Part shown: piece after piece, positions 37,111 to 50,615 of the stretch
Layout of the letters: each line of letters opens with the position of its first letter
Numbering within the stretch: position 1 is the stretch's first letter
Assembly (NCBI RefSeq): GCF_030247185.1
Contig: NC_080570.1
Span: forward strand, 117,952,689 to 118,016,688
Direction of reading: 5' to 3'
DNA from: Malaya genurostris
Taxonomy: Eukaryota; Arthropoda; Insecta; Diptera; Culicidae
DNA length: 64,000 bases
Notes under the pieces: generated by a model
Told to the model about the DNA's origin: nothing
The model's database searches: none
The model's input: only the letters and a program-made list of their open reading frames with translations
Position numbers and translations under genes: made by a program

Positions 37111-37610
37111 GTTTTTTGTTCTTTGTTTTGTTTTTCTATGAAGAAGATTGTATTAATTGTATTTTTTATCCATTTTTCTGCGCATGCATCTTTTTGTTTT
37201 TTTTTTTAACTTTAGGTTTTTTGTTATCGCTTTTATTGTCATTGTTGGTCACACTTATCACACTTACCGTCACACTTTCCGTTATCTTCACTGTCCTCTA
37301 GTTTTCTCCTTTGGCCACTTCTTTCATCTTCTATCGGAATTTGAAAGGGAAATTCTTCTCATCGCTACTCATGCAACTTTATCCTTTTTTGCAAAAATAG
37401 TATTTTCTGTTTCAACTGTTAATTATTTCAATTCTACTAATGTAAAACCAGTATATTTATTTCATCAACACTTAACTTCCTTCACACTGACTTGGACTTT
37501 CCAAGCAAAACTTTCCAACGAAAGGAGAAAAAAATTCGCGGTCACGTTACAAAATGCAAGACTTAGCTTGGAACCGATGCTTCTGCTTTGCTAGTTGGCG
37601 CGAGAATGAA
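37111..37610 (-). pseudogene. LINE 5' UTR and ORF1 N terminus
   Basis: Minus-strand ATG at 37372 starts MSSDEKNFPFKF. A one-base shift then allows DERSGQRRKLEDSEDNG, a charged low-complexity stretch like the starts of I-type ORF1 proteins. About 240 bases upstream (to near 37610) lack TE-end signals and may be 5' UTR. Its link to the LINE rests on position directly across element W from the ORF1 body. Confidence 0.5.
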
Positions 37611-37719
37611 CGTTTTACTTGATCTTTTGAGTTTGAATTTTGACAGTAGAATAAATTACATACAAATAATAATATGCCTAAGTCCTATACAAACTGTTGC
37701 ACACTAAGTATTAATTCCT

Positions 37720-40070
37720 TTGTTCGGTAATATTTTTGACGGAAATTTCGGTAATCTATAGAAACGACCGATATTTCGGTACATGAGTTATATCTATATA
37801 TATAAAAATGCAGAGATCATTCTTTGTAATCGCATCACGTAAGAACGGATGGACGGATTGAGATGCTGTTTTTTTTTGTTTGATCAGTTTTTACCCCCAC
37901 CGGGTTCGTACATCAAAAAAATTAGGAAAACTTACCGGAAAAGTGGGAAAAACCAATAAAGTTATTTTGTATGGACAATGGAATTTTCCACTGAAAAAGT
38001 CGCCAATGATTGCTAGATTGATTGATGTTTGGCGCGCAACAAAATGCTCAGTATTTCGCTGTTGAAGAAAAGAATACTAGATCATTGGGAAATCGTTTGG
38101 CGCGCAATGAGCAGTTTTGGGTGGAGACTTGCATGTTTGATCCATGCGATCCATCATTTCGAGCCACTTGCTTAATTGGATACCAAAATTATTGCTTGCC
38201 AAATGACTTAATCGTGGAACGCATATGACTGTTCTTGCTATACCGTAAGCAGGATAAAACATTCTGATATCGTTTACCAGTAGATTAATTGTGTGCAATG
38301 TAAACAGTTAGATGAATAATGTTGGCCATCGTGGGCTTGAGTGGAATAAATCAAATTATAGAACGATTTATCATACGAATCAAAGATAGGATTCTGCTGT
38401 TGAAATAATGAGGTAAAATATAGAGATTTTTTCATTTAGCATGCTACAGTTCATTCAGTCGCTTCGGGTACATTTTCAAGGATGGGTTACTTAAAAGCGG
38501 ACTGCTTAGGATACTATTCATTACATTTGTAAACTGCTTAAGCCAAATCATTCCATTTTCAGAACATTGCATTACTTGACCAATTACCAAATGTAAATGT
38601 GAAGGAGAAACGTTTTATTCATTGGCTTGAACGATAAGAAGAATACTGGTATAGTCACTCCTCATGTTCACTCCGCCAGAACAGAAAAATTGCACATTTT
38701 TCATATAATTTTGTCTGATATGGTTCAACAGGACCGAACTCAACCATTCGTTAATTGTAGATCGAGTACTAAGCAAAATGATGTGGTGACTCGACTAATG
38801 AGACAACTATTGATACAATCATTAAACGAATTCAGTGTTCATGTAAAAGTTAATGGACACAAGAATGGACAGAAGAATGTTTAATTTTATCGGTAAATTG
38901 TTAATTGAAAATTAATCCTGTAATTGTCATGCTACGAACATTCATCAAACACGACTAAGTAATATCATCAGACTAGCGGTGAAGCAGTTGGTGGAAAATC
39001 GCTCCAAACAATTTTATCCGATAATCCCAAGGATTTACTATTAAATTTTTAAACGTCTTCAGTCTACAATTAAGCCTTAACTTGCAATGACAAACAAGTC
39101 GCGAAGGCAGTTTTTGGAAATTTGCAGAATCATCAATTTAATGTATTCATCCTGATCAGTTCTGCTCCACGCTTCATGTCGAAACCATTAGTTTGAGAGA
39201 GATCTACCATCTCTGTTCAATGCACTGACTCGAAGGATGAGATGTCGATCGGTGCATTTGTTTCATTTTTGCGTAACAAAAGCTTTTAACATGTTCACAA
39301 TAATTTTTGATGACCTTCGGACCGAGGTTAATACGTTAAATGTGAATTTGTCGTAATTCGTTTATTGTAGGCCAAGTAATCAGTAAAATAATAACGTTTG
39401 ACAGTTCTGCTGATCGAGAAGATAGATTCAAAAACATAATTTCTGACGAGACGAAGTTCGACGGGTAAGCTAGTTTTACGATAATTATGCAATTTTTTAC
39501 CGGACGATCAGTTTGACGGAATTTTGTAAATAAATATACAATTCATACAGTTAATCTGAATAGTCGCCGAGTACGGTAAAAACCATACTGTCCGTATGGT
39601 AAAATTATCTTCCAATAACCGAACTTCTGTGAAAACTGGTTGTCGTTAAACTAACTGTCAAACAGTTATTGAAATTTTCAGTAAGGGTCTTTTTATTAAC
39701 AAAAAAGAAAACTTGAAAAGTACATCGAATGGATTAAGGTACAGGTGCTAAAGTTAGAACATTAGAACCACTAAAAACTTTTTGTTAACTTATAGGCAGA
39801 AAATAATAAATCACTTTTCCACTTGCTGCCTACAGAAATCGTTCGAGGGTAATTTCTTGTGAACTCGACGGATTGTGCAGTGTTTTGGAAGGCGCTCATA
39901 ATTCCGGTCAGCCGGAAAACATTTGACCCTTTTTTTCGTGGAATAAAACCATAGCCACAACAGGTTGGAATTTCCTTCATTTGTTTTTGTAAATTTGTGT
40001 TGTTTTTTTAAATCCGAAAATCCAGAATTTTAACAAAAGGAAAACAAACAAACAAAAATTTACCGAACAA
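37720..40070. mobile_element. Possible TIR element enclosing the Helitron
   Basis: Left TTGTTCGGTAATATTTTTG and right complement TTGTTCGGTAAATTTTTG are inverted. Related words (TTACCGGACGATCAGTTTGA at about 39500, GATATTTCGGTAC at 37771) lie just inside. Target duplication not resolved. Confidence 0.5.
37793..39473 (+). mobile_element. Non-autonomous Helitron, 1.68 kb
   Basis: 5' end TCTATATATATAAAAATG preceded by A. 3' end GACGGGTAAGCTAG followed by T. A short CGAAGTTCG hairpin lies ~10 bases before CTAG. TC start, CTRR end, 3' hairpin and A|T insertion site are the Helitron hallmarks. No Rep/helicase ORF inside; short ORFs (e.g. 37880-38065) have no known domain. Confidence 0.8.
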
Positions 40071-40659
40071 TCAGTTAGATCCATTTGGTTTAATGTGTGA
40101 CCAATGTTTGGTTCACTGAATAATCAACTTAGCCTAGCCATCAAGGCAATGACCCATCAGAGTTTCTGAAAACGTTTCTTACTAGCAACCTTGTTTGATA
40201 TTGGTATGGTTATATTTGCTTGTTTATAAACCCATAATAGACAAATGGCTATTACTGAAAATATCACGAAAACAAATTATAACATGAAAGATTTTAATGC
40301 TGTAATAAAATTACAATATTTGTGTTATTTAGGAACACAAATGATAATGATGTGAATTTATTTGGACAATTCAAATAGTTTCTTCGTTTTAGATTACGTT
40401 AAAATCGGCTATATAGCGGTAGTATTTTTCATGTTCATAAAAAGTCCAGCGAACTGGAACAAACGATGGTGAAATGTGCCCTACCCGGGCAATGAATTCA
40501 GTTCATATGATTTCGGAATCTTATCGCTGTGCAAAAGCGTTGAAAATTATTTCCGCTGTATACTTTTCCCTCGTGTTCCTGTTTTTTCAGAAAGCTCAAA
40601 AAGTACTAATATGATCTATTTAAACATCTGGATTTTTTTTAAACGAACTAAACATCAGT

Positions 40660-41700
40660 TCGTGTTTGATGAACAGAGAAGAAGTTTGAATGTATGGTAC
40701 CATGTTCGATGTACGCTTTATCATGCCTAGTCAACGGTGGTCCTTCATTAGTAGCGTTAGTAGCAGAATGAGAGGGTGCGAAATGGCTTGTAGGTTGAAG
40801 CCCATCCTGAAGTGCAATGTTTATCATAGTATATTACAACATATAATTCTGTTGTTTATTACATCATCTATTATTATTATTATTATTATTATTAGAAGAG
40901 CGTAACTTACACTGCGACATTAACTGTTATATTGTATCATAGCATATTGTTTCATATATTATCGTCTTACACTATTTCATGTTATGATATACTATGTTGT
41001 ATGGTATTATACTGCATTGCATTATATCATATTATATTGTATAACATTATGTTATATTTTATTATATTATATTATATTATATTGTATTCTATTATATTAT
41101 GTTATATTGTATTGCATTATGTTGTATTATATTATATTATATTGTAGGGTTTATTATGAGCAGTACTACGTACCTCTGCGCAAAATATAAATTTGTTTTC
41201 CTTATAAGTTATCATTTTTAAAGTAATCTTTTAACTAACTATCAAGATCGTCACAAGGTGAGCTTGGTCCTCACTGATTCCTGTTTCATGCCTACACGTG
41301 TGTCTGTGGTGACTATTGGTCGAGGGAGTGCGTTGATGGCAGAATGAGAGGATGAGAAATGACATATAAATTCAAGTAATATAATATCATAGCATATCGC
41401 AACATATCATTTTATTCATTTTATTATTTATTATATATTTCATTGTACTATATTATATTGTTTTTTATTATTATTTTCATTATAATATTTATTGTTATTA
41501 TTATTAATTTGTCATCAATAATAATTACATATATTGTTTTATAGTATATTATATTATATTATATAACATTGTATTATATTATATTAAATTAAAATATATT
41601 ATATTATATAATGTTATATTATATTATTTTGTAATCATTTTATGTTATATTAAATTCATTACACTATGTTTCATTGTATTTATCAATATAAAACATTTTG
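40660..41700. repeat. Duplicated ~600-bp unit with TATTATATT arrays
   Basis: Segments at 40722-40790 (CATGCCTAGTCAACGGTGG ... GCAGAATGAGAGG) and 41289-41360 (CATGCCTACACGTGTGTCTG ... GCAGAATGAGAGG) are related. Each is followed by a degenerate ATATT/ATT array (40869-41150, 41380-41690) including (ATT)8 at about 40870. ORFs rich in YIIL are artefacts. Confidence 0.75.
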
Positions 41701-42467
41701 AACGGGGCGTAAAGGGGAGGGAGCATCAGGGCATCGGACGAATTGATGACTGGACGAGGGATTGTGGACACACGTCGTCTTCAAACCCCGATTTAGCCAC
41801 TAAAATCACAATAACTATTTCACATTTCTTGAAAATTTAACTAATATTCATAAAACAGCTAAAAACACTTATGATGTGTTTACTATTCTGCTCCTAATTT
41901 CATCTCAATGGATTTTTATCCATCCTATCGTTGATTCTTTATTCATCCTATAAATTAGTGATGGCGACAGCAATCAAAACAAAATGTCAGGATTCATCTT
42001 AAAAACGGCCTAATGCCAACTATGAGTCAACATACGATATTTTTAGAACCAGTTTGAAATCATTTCAACGTTTAAAATTTTTTCGGTCGTTTCCGTTACC
42101 TTTCGCTTTAAATTTAAAATTTCACTGTAAAGTTTATTTGGTGAACTTTAAATAAAATCAAAAAAGTAATTGTTACTATTTAGGCATTAGCCCTTCTTAA
42201 AACAAAGCGCAGAGCCAGAAATGCCATTTATAAAGATTTATCTGTATTGTATAGATTTTTGCGTTCGTATACTGATTTAAATCAAAGTACAGATTTTATA
42301 CAGATTTCCTAAATTTAATACAGGTTCATAAAAAGAGAGAAATAAAAAATAGACTTTTCTCTCTGAGTATCTATTAGTATTTGATTGCAGTAATTCTTTA
42401 AAAGTTAATTAATCAACGGACAAATCACATGTTAAAGTGAATATCTTTTATGCAGATAATTGATTAT

Positions 42468-42873
<406 letters not shown>

Positions 42874-43437
42874 TAACATCATTTTATTAGTGAAAACAGA
42901 TAGAACAGATATACACTTTCTATGCAAAGTAATACATATTTTCTATGAAAATATCTGGCATCTCTGTGCACAACCGATGAAACACACACACTTCACAGCG
43001 TTATGTTGACGTATAGCGGAATGAAACCAGTGCTACTAGATTTGCCACCAAATTACCAAAAACATACTTTTTGATGATAATTTGAGGAAGAAAAACAATT
43101 TTTGTTTTGCAACATTATGAGATAACTTGGCAACTTAGAGAAACCAAATGAGATGAAAACAAAACGCAATCAAGTGAACTAAGTGAAAAACTTTCATCTC
43201 ATATTTTGAAGACTTTTATTGCTTGTCGGGTAATTTTTGAAGCTTTAAATCGTTAATTAAACAAGTGGCAAGTAAACATTACTAATTATGAAGTCATCCA
43301 GTATTCAATGGTAGTGTAATTGTGCGAAATAGTGAGAGACGAATCGATTAGTAGATATTCAGAAACATGACGAACTGTAAATCTTGAGACGAAAATGTGT
43401 CCTAAATTGAAAAGTGAGTTTAGTTTAAATGAAAAAA

Positions 43438-44110
43438 CCTGTTTTAATCCACCTAGTGGTGTAATGATGTCTTTCTCATATCAATCATACTATCATATTT
43501 AATACTGTGGTATTCTTCAAAATAATTTTCTTCGATTCTTAAAAGAATAACCGAAATCGGTTTGTTTGACCGTCTACTGATAAAAACTATCAATTGGAAA
43601 AGATTTGAGGTCGATTTAGAAAGGTTTTTCCCCATTTTCAGTGATGGTATACAATTTTCAACCCACTTTACCCTATATTTCCGGATCTGAAACTCGGAAT
43701 TACGTATGGGACCACCTTTCATTTGAACCTAAGTTTGTGAAAATCGGTCGCGCCATCTATGAGAAAAGTTAGAACACATATTTTCTTTTTTTTGCACATT
43801 TTACCGCATAGCTCCCGAACCGGAAGTCGGATCCAAGTAATATGCAGGAATGTTTTTATGGGACCCCAAGACCTTTCATTTGAATCTAAGTTTGTGAAAA
43901 TCGGTTCAGCCATCTCTGAGAAAAGTGCACTTATTTTCACAATTTTTTGCACATTTTACCCCATAATTCCGGAACCGGAAGTCGAATCCTAATAATATTC
44001 AGGAAATTTTTATGGGACCTCAAGACCTTTCATTTGAATCTAAGTTTGTGAAAATCGGTTCAGCCATCTCCGAGAAAAGTTAGTGCAAAAAAACGTTACA
44101 TACACACATA

Positions 44111-44150
<40 letters not shown>

Positions 44151-44266
44151 TTTTGCGTACTCGACGATCTGAGTCAAATGGTATATGACACTCGGCCCTC
44201 CGGGCCTCGGTTCAAAAGTCGGTTTACACAGTTATTGCAGAACCTTTCTATATGAAAAAGGCAAAA
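43438..44266. mobile_element. Microsatellite-bearing element W, copy 2
   Basis: Same start (CCTGTTTTAATCCACCTAGT), three ~130-bp CCGGAAGTCGGATCC units, (CA)n at 44117-44149 instead of (TA)n, then the CTCCGGGCCTCGG tail and ATATGAAAAAGGC end. The empty site is visible in 61.63 kb, where AAATGAAAAAAACGAT is continuous. Exact boundaries are therefore known. Confidence 0.88.
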
Positions 44267-44453
44267 ACGATCACCGAAAAATTTAAAACCATTTCTTTCA
44301 ATAGGAAATTGTGACAATAGCTTTTAAAATCATTTTAAAACATTTCACAGTTTGTTTCAGGTAGGTTGTAAAATATTATTCATGTTCAAAGTAATGGGGT
44401 GAAGGGATGAGATGGAAATAGGAGCTCAGATGAAATAGGGAGCCGTTACCCTA

Positions 44454-45039
44454 TTTGCTGAAATAAAAAACGATATTAGTAAAAATTTGAAAAAATATGA
44501 AAAAGTGGCTTACATTACTATAGCTGCCGCAAATTTGAGAAAAATAAACGAAACAAACTGTCACTACATACCAGTTGCATCAAGGATGCCGTGCACATCA
44601 GGGATGCCAGGTTAAATATTTAAGCAAGTTTTAAAAAGTATGTGCTATTAAATTGTTGCAGAAACAGTTGGAAAAGTTATCGCATTTTATCGTGCAAAAA
44701 TGAAAGTTAAATGCTCTAAAGACGTAAATTTTTAGAATGTCCATTTAACATTTGATAAGTACAATCCTTTAATATCTACGGCGTTAATCAGAAATCTGTA
44801 GATTCAGGTATAAATCTGCATAAGTGGCATCACTAGTTTTAATATACTGGACTTATTTGTATGTGTGTACTGCGGGAAACGGACTGTGCAAATAATTTTT
44901 TTCGCAGGATTCTAATCAAGTATGAAATGCGCAATATTTTACACTATGTTATTGATTGAAATATCCTGAATCGAATCTGCCAAAAGCAGCTCAGAATTTA
45001 GAAACCGAACATTTACTTACTTCCCCAAAAAAATAATGG
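44454..45039. other. Non-coding, repeat-like
   Basis: Contains a diverged end of the AAATCTGTAGATT...GGCATCAC repeat (44775-44835), related to the end of repeat R. No gene seen. Confidence 0.4.
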
Positions 45040-45048
45040 CCCACCCTA

Positions 45049-46010
45049 GTGCGTACACACGGAGATCAACGAATCACGAACAAAATCGGCTTTTACCACG
45101 AAAGGTTTCGATGACTTTTGTCTGCAACTGGTGCTTCTGCTGCAAATAAATACCCACTCCGTCGGTGGCATTTTTCTGATGGTTGCAACTGTTGTTGTGT
45201 TTTTTTCTTCTACTGTTGTGTTCCGATTCACACTGCACTTTATTTGAGGTAATGTAAATGTATGCACATGATAAAAAGTCATCCCATCGGTCGCCTTCAT
45301 TACCGCCCCTGTCAACGGAAATCTACGTTTTCGGTACCGAGAAACCTTCCTAGGAAGGCCATGCGTTTCCAGGGAAATGAACAATTCAATGGAGACGCGT
45401 GATGCCGAACGGGTGATTTTTTTTTCCTCCTGGCATCCATAACACGACACCCAACCATACCTTAACGACGATGATGATGGTTTCCGCTTGTTACTGCTTG
45501 CTCCGGTAATAAAACAGGTTTCTGTAATCCGCAGGGTCAACACTCAGGAAGTAGAGCGGGAGAGAGCAGTAGGTATGTTGTAGTAATTCGTTTAAGTTCA
45601 CTTCCATGGTCGGTAGTTTTGTTTTGTCGGCTTCATTCTCCCTTCATTCCGAGGGGTGGGGGTGGAAGCGGGAAGTGGGTTCGATGTTTCAGAGTCCGCA
45701 TTGATACGGGTGTTAATAGCGGTGTGATTTTTCGGGTCTTCCTTTCGGGTTGAGATTGATGCTGGATAAAAAAAATAATGACTTTACAATGAACACGTAA
45801 TGTTTGCTTATTATGTTTACACGTTGACGAGACTTCCGCTGGTTTGATATGTTGGCTTCCGTTAGGGATGTGGTTTGTTGTTTGACTGGTGCGATGCAGT
45901 GTCAGGATGATTTCGGCTCCTGTCGAAATCGGAAATAAATAATGGCGGTTATACAACGCACGCATCATTATTCACAGTGTACGTTTGCTTATCATATTTG
46001 TGTGTATCAT
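45049..46010. other. Complex-sequence island, no gene called
   Basis: Balanced composition, no TE signatures and no copies elsewhere in the window. ORFs on the minus strand lack domains. Probably host non-coding DNA continuous with the island at 22.26-23.32 kb before the nested block was inserted. Confidence 0.45.
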
Positions 46011-46039
46011 TTGATTTTGTATTTTTGATGTATTACACA

Positions 46040-46150
46040 AAAAAAACCTCAATTTACGCGAACTTAATTTATGCGAATTTAATTTACGCGATTTATTTAC
46101 GCGTTTTATTTGAAATAGCGCGATTTTCTATATAATTTATGCGATGATCG
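46040..46150. repeat. TTTACGCGAA-type short repeats
   Basis: TTTACGCGAACTTAATTTAT, TTTACGCGATTT and ACGCGTTTTATT recur within 110 bp. Low complexity with frequent CG dinucleotides. Confidence 0.6.
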
Positions 46151-46665
46151 CGTAAGAAAGGTTTTTGCATAAATCAATTAAGGTAATTTTTATCAGTGAA
46201 TTGATTTTTATCCAAGAATTTACTCTAAAAAAGAAATCAGTATAAGAACGTGTGACTGATGACTTTTGCATAGCTTTTGAGTGCGGTTTGTACTCATAGT
46301 ACTATATTCAGCAAATTGGCATGCTGTAACAATGTCTGTGGAAGTTCTTGGCCACCCAAAACCTCCTTGGAATATAAGCCTAGAGGTCTACCAACGAAAC
46401 CAATGCCATTAATGAGTTTCTTTTTTTGTGGTCCATACTCGTGGAGTTCACATTCAACTAATTGGATCATTGTGATCAGTTTTGAGGTAGTGCTTGTTCA
46501 TCCAAAAACTACTTGGAGCATAACATAGGCATTAAGATCTACCAGCGTAACCAAGTAAACTATCAAGATCCTTGCACACGGTTCATGTTCGTGATACCAT
46601 ATGCAAATCATTTGCTTGTTGTGAATATTCTAGATTATCCAAACTACCTGGAGTTCAGGCCTTAA

Positions 46666-48205
46666 GGTGAAATGTAGCGGAATGCGAAAATCGCGTTTTT
46701 GATCAATTATTCAAAAACTAGACCGATTTTTGAAAAACCAAAAACACTTAAGTTTTCAAAATCAATCTATCATAACTAAGTATTCTTAAATTTTTGAAAT
46801 TTTGCTTTGCTGAGCCGTAATTGATGTTTGAAATGTATAAACGGTTACTGTTCTGTTCCACGCGGATAATTTTAAAACTGAAAAGTAGTGTTTGTAGCAG
46901 AATTTCACAAAGAATCTGAAAATGCAACTCAAAATCATAAAATTTTAGCTAAAACAACTGAAATTTGAAAAAGTTTACATAAACTTTTCCGCATTTTTTT
47001 TATTGCTTGCGCGCTGCTGTTTCGTATTGAGGTGGTGTGAGAAATGCACGGTGGGCACGGTGGCATTATATCGTGAGCAAAAATAACATACAAAATAATG
47101 ACGCGAATTTATGCAGCATTGGGTTTTGTGTTGAAATAAAAACGAGTTGAATACAATAAAATGGGTATTGTAAGAAATTGTTTATTTTCCAAGTAACTGT
47201 CATTTATAATGCTAATAATGTCCAATTCTGTTGAGTTCAATGCATTGATGTTGCTGAAGCAATAAAGCTTGGCTGTGTAATATCGTATAACAGGTATTAT
47301 CTTAGATTGTAGCAATTTTTATAGCAAAACTATTACTTCATCATTGACAAGCTACTGAATGAAATACAAACCAAGTATTATCGTGATACAAACAATGTGA
47401 TAAACATTAAAAAAACAACAGGCATATACATGGTTAGCAAGTTGGTCAATAAATATACATAAAACCTCAAGTTAGTCATTCATAATTACTCATGATTTAT
47501 AGCTCTAGTGTAAGAGTAATCACTAACAATAACGATTGAATTAGCATATATTCAAAGTGTGAAAGATTCAAAAATCCATTACGTCCGGTCTTTTTCCCAA
47601 GCCAATATAACGAGAGGTAAGCCTACTGCGCTCAATCATTGAAAAAAGTTCTTGTTTCTATGTGTCCGTTTTTCTTGGTATGCTTTGTGCGACGGTTCGT
47701 TCAACCACAGATAACAGATATACAGACTCGAACAAAATTTTTCAAAATCCTGTGTAAATTTCAAATTTGCTGTACGTTGGAAACACTACTGCCACCTACT
47801 CGACTGTTCGCCGCGATCTTTCAAAACGTTCCACTGCGTTCCGGGACGATAACAAAATCCTCCTGCATGTTGTAGAAAAATTCCAACTATAACAATTTTA
47901 ACACTTATCACACGATTTCCCTAAGTGTTGAAGGCAATTTTATTTCCATGTCGCATAAACCACACGCGAATTCGATCGAAATAAAACAAAAATAAACTTG
48001 TCATTTTAACCAACAGCAAAACAAAAATCTAGACACCCAAATAGTGGTGACACCTCGTGTCGATCGTGGTGACACCTGCAAGTGTTCGCCACGCTGATTG
48101 AGCAAATTTTACACACAGTTCATATGTGAGCCTATATATCTGTTATCTGTGGTTCAACTGAAGCGGATAAAATTTTGCGCGCATTTTATGACGCTACATT
48201 TCACC
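46666..48205. mobile_element. 1.54-kb TTAA-flanked element
   Basis: TTAA at 46662-46665 and 48206-48209. Inverted ends GGTGAAATGTAGCG / CGCTACATTTCACC. Neighbouring tandem units read GCATTAAGATCTACC across the insertion point, confirming a single ancestral TTAA. No transposase ORF. It carries the nested 446-bp MITE. Confidence 0.85.
47706..48151. mobile_element. 446-bp MITE with 7-bp duplication GTTCAAC
   Basis: GTTCAAC at 47699-47705 and 48152-48158. Ends CACAGATAACAGATATACAG and complement CACAGATAACAGATATATAG. The ends and GTTCA target resemble the MITE at 34636-35250. Confidence 0.9.
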
Positions 48206-48402
48206 TTAAGATCCACCATAACATACTGCAAAAACTAACTTATTGACCACGTTCTATAGTTGTAATTCCACTTGCGATTGAGAGGTTTATTGTAGATGTT
48301 CTGGATCACCCAAAAACTACCTGAATTAGCTTGAACTTTACTGGTTTCGACTGTAACTTGCGTTCTGCTAGCAGGTGCGACTGTATAAATTTATCATTAA
48401 TA

Positions 48403-49300
48403 AATTGGAACAAACTTTTGCTCATATTGTGGCGCTCCTGGTTTGTCAGCTTCACGTATGATTTTTGACATTCCGCAAATCGACTGTACTTTGTAAACAA
48501 TCAACATGGAAGCCGAAAGAAGGGAAAAAATTGTGCACAGTTATTTGGAAAATCCATTGTGGTCCGCATCTAGGCTAGCTAAACAGCTGAAATACCCCAG
48601 AAATACCGTATGGCGCGTTATCAAACGGCATAAGGAAATATTGACGACCATTCGGAAAATTTCACTTTGCAACGGCTCGGGGGGATGTTCCAGCCAAATT
48701 TAAATTAGTTTTTGCCGACAAAGTTGCAAGAAAATTTATGATTTGGCAAGGCATTTGCAGCTGTGGTAAAAAACGAAAGTTTTCGTTACAAATAAGACAA
48801 TGACATGGGAACTACACCAAAAAGAGTGTCTCCATAGACGAGTTTAGCCGTTCATTCGATCCCACGATCATCCCGTAATGTTTTGGCCAGATTTGGCAAG
48901 CTGTCATTACAGCAAAGTCGTTCAAGAATGGTATGCAGAGAAAGGGGTCCAGTTTGTTCCGAAAAACCTTAACCCACCCAACTGCCCCCAGTTCCGCCCT
49001 ATTGAGATATACTGGGCAATCATGAAGAGGAGACTCAAGGTAAAGGGAAAGGTTGTCAAAGGCATCAATCAGATGACAATCTGGTTGAATAAGATAGCTA
49101 AAACGATGAGCGAAGAAGGTGTGCGCCGCCTAATGAGCCATGTTACAGGAAAAATTCGAGAATTCCTTCGGAAACGTGACGAATAATTTTATCCGTATTT
49201 TTTCTTAAAAGTATGAAGAAAACGCTTCATTTGTATAAAAAAAGATCTTGAATTCAATAGTAAATAACTGAAATACAGGCAATTGTCTTTGTTCCAATTC
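48403..49300 (+). mobile_element. DD37E (ITmD37E-type) element, 898 bp
   Basis: TA at 48401-48402 and 49301-49302; short inverted ends around AATTGGAACAAA. Contains a transposase with its centre deleted. Different ends from the two DD37E elements below, so a separate subfamily. Confidence 0.82.
48506..49186 (+). pseudogene. DD37E transposase, internally deleted
   Basis: MEAERREKIVHSYLENP begins an HTH (SASRLAKQLKYPRNTVWRV). The frame is lost near 48650 and the first catalytic Asp block is missing or scrambled. From 48878 MFWPDLASCHYSKVV has the second Asp, and after 37 residues QFRPIEIYWAI has the Glu, giving DD37E spacing, a hallmark of the mosquito ITmD37E family. The C terminus ends TAA at 49184-49186. 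Inactive. Confidence 0.88.
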
Positions 49301-49376
49301 TATCTGAAGCAAGCTCTATAGAAAATTCGTCGAAATACATTGTCACTCTGACAGTGTCAAACCGATTGAAAAGTTA

Positions 49377-50570
49377 AGAGGAGTGTATCGAAAATAAGCT
49401 ATCCACAAATTTTTTTTTCACATTATGATAAAAAAACGATATTTTATTCAAACTAAAAATTGCTCCTTTATTGTACGAGGTAAAAGTTGAGCATAATGAA
49501 AACCGGATTCCTTCGCGAATTTTCGAACTTTTGATCGAACGCTCTTCATCAAGTTCCGGACAAGTGTTGCATCGCATTTTTTGGACGCTTGAGCCCAAAT
49601 TCCTTTGAACTCCTGCATGTTCCCAGCTGCCTTACAAGTCTTCTTGAAGACCCTCTTCACGATTACCCAGTAACGTTCGATGGGTCGAAGCTGAGGGCAA
49701 TTTGGTGGATTGATATTTTTCTCAACGAAATTTATACCCCTTCTTATATAAACGCAGCAATCTTTTTTGGAGACACTCAGAACGATAGATTTCTGCGTTT
49801 ATAGTTCCGGTATTGTTAAAAATGGTTGACTTCAAACCACAGGAACATAATGCTTGCCATACCAGTACCTTCCGACCGAATTTCTCCACTTGAATTGACT
49901 TGTCCGCATCGCTTACATCCTTCCCAACGACGACAGTAAAGTATTGTGGACCTGGAAGGTCCTCCGTTTTACATAAGTCTCATCGTCCCTCAAAACACAT
50001 GCATCCGGACACTGCAAAAGACGCGAATACAATTTCCGGGCCCTTGTTGGTGCTCGCTTCTTCTGTTCTACACTTTGTTTCGAGATTTTCTGTTTCTTGT
50101 AGGTCTTCAAGTGATTTCGCCTCTTGATACGCAGGATCATTCCGACACTCATTCCTGCATTTTTGACCAAATCACATATTTGTTCTTCATGATTAGAGAT
50201 ATCACTTTCTGGTCCAGTTTCGAATTATAAGAACCGGATTTGCTGCCTCTTCCTGGTAGTTCATCCAAACAATAGTGTACCCCAAATATATTAATTATGG
50301 TTTTAACACTGGCATAATGAATTCCAAACCGCTTCACCAATTTTCGCATAGTAATACCCTTCTCACTTAGTCATGTGTCCAGAACCTTAATTTTCACTTC
50401 CTTTTCAATACGCGGCATTTTGAAAACGCAGAATTTCAACCACACAAACAAGTAAGCAAACGAAAACTGACAGCCAAACGCACAGAATGCTTAGATCTGA
50501 GCGTAAAAAAAACATCTCAAAAACGTACAACACAAATGTATGTGGATAGCTTATTTTAGATACACTTCTT
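49377..50570 (-). mobile_element. DD37E element, second subfamily, copy A
   Basis: TA at 49375-49376 and 50571-50572. Ends share AGTGTATC-AAAATAAGCTATCC. At 1,194 bp it is almost full length. Confidence 0.88.
49448..50420 (-). pseudogene. DD37E transposase, copy A (frameshifted)
   Basis: Minus-strand pieces in order: start region MPRIEKEVKIKVLDT-like (50420), HTH MRKLVKRFGIHYASVKTI, basic segment, RDDETYVKRRTF (first Asp), then C-terminal RVFKKTCKAAGNMQEFKGIW...KSVRSKVRKFAKE. Compared with copy B, about 75 bp holding the second Asp (FWPDLAS block) are missing near 49740. Multiple frameshifts. Confidence 0.85.
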
Positions 50571-50615
50571 AATAAAATTTAAACTCACGGGAAAACTAGT
50601 GTACGATAGAAATTA

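Larger units (their letters stand above)
46260..48400. repeat. Old ~145-bp tandem array split by a TTAA element
   Basis: Four diverged units share CACCCAAAAACTACCTGGAG and AAGATCTACCAGCGTAACC-like words (about 46.26-46.66 and 48.21-48.36 kb). The TTAA element sits in the third unit. Confidence 0.75.

Noticed and set aside
45046..45543. 165-codon minus-strand ORF
   Set aside because: No recognisable domain, Ser/Thr/Arg-rich chance frame; starts at the repeat boundary.
47699..47705. GTTCAAC as part of a tRNA gene (B box)
   Set aside because: No cloverleaf can be formed from the flanks; only the short target resembles a B box.
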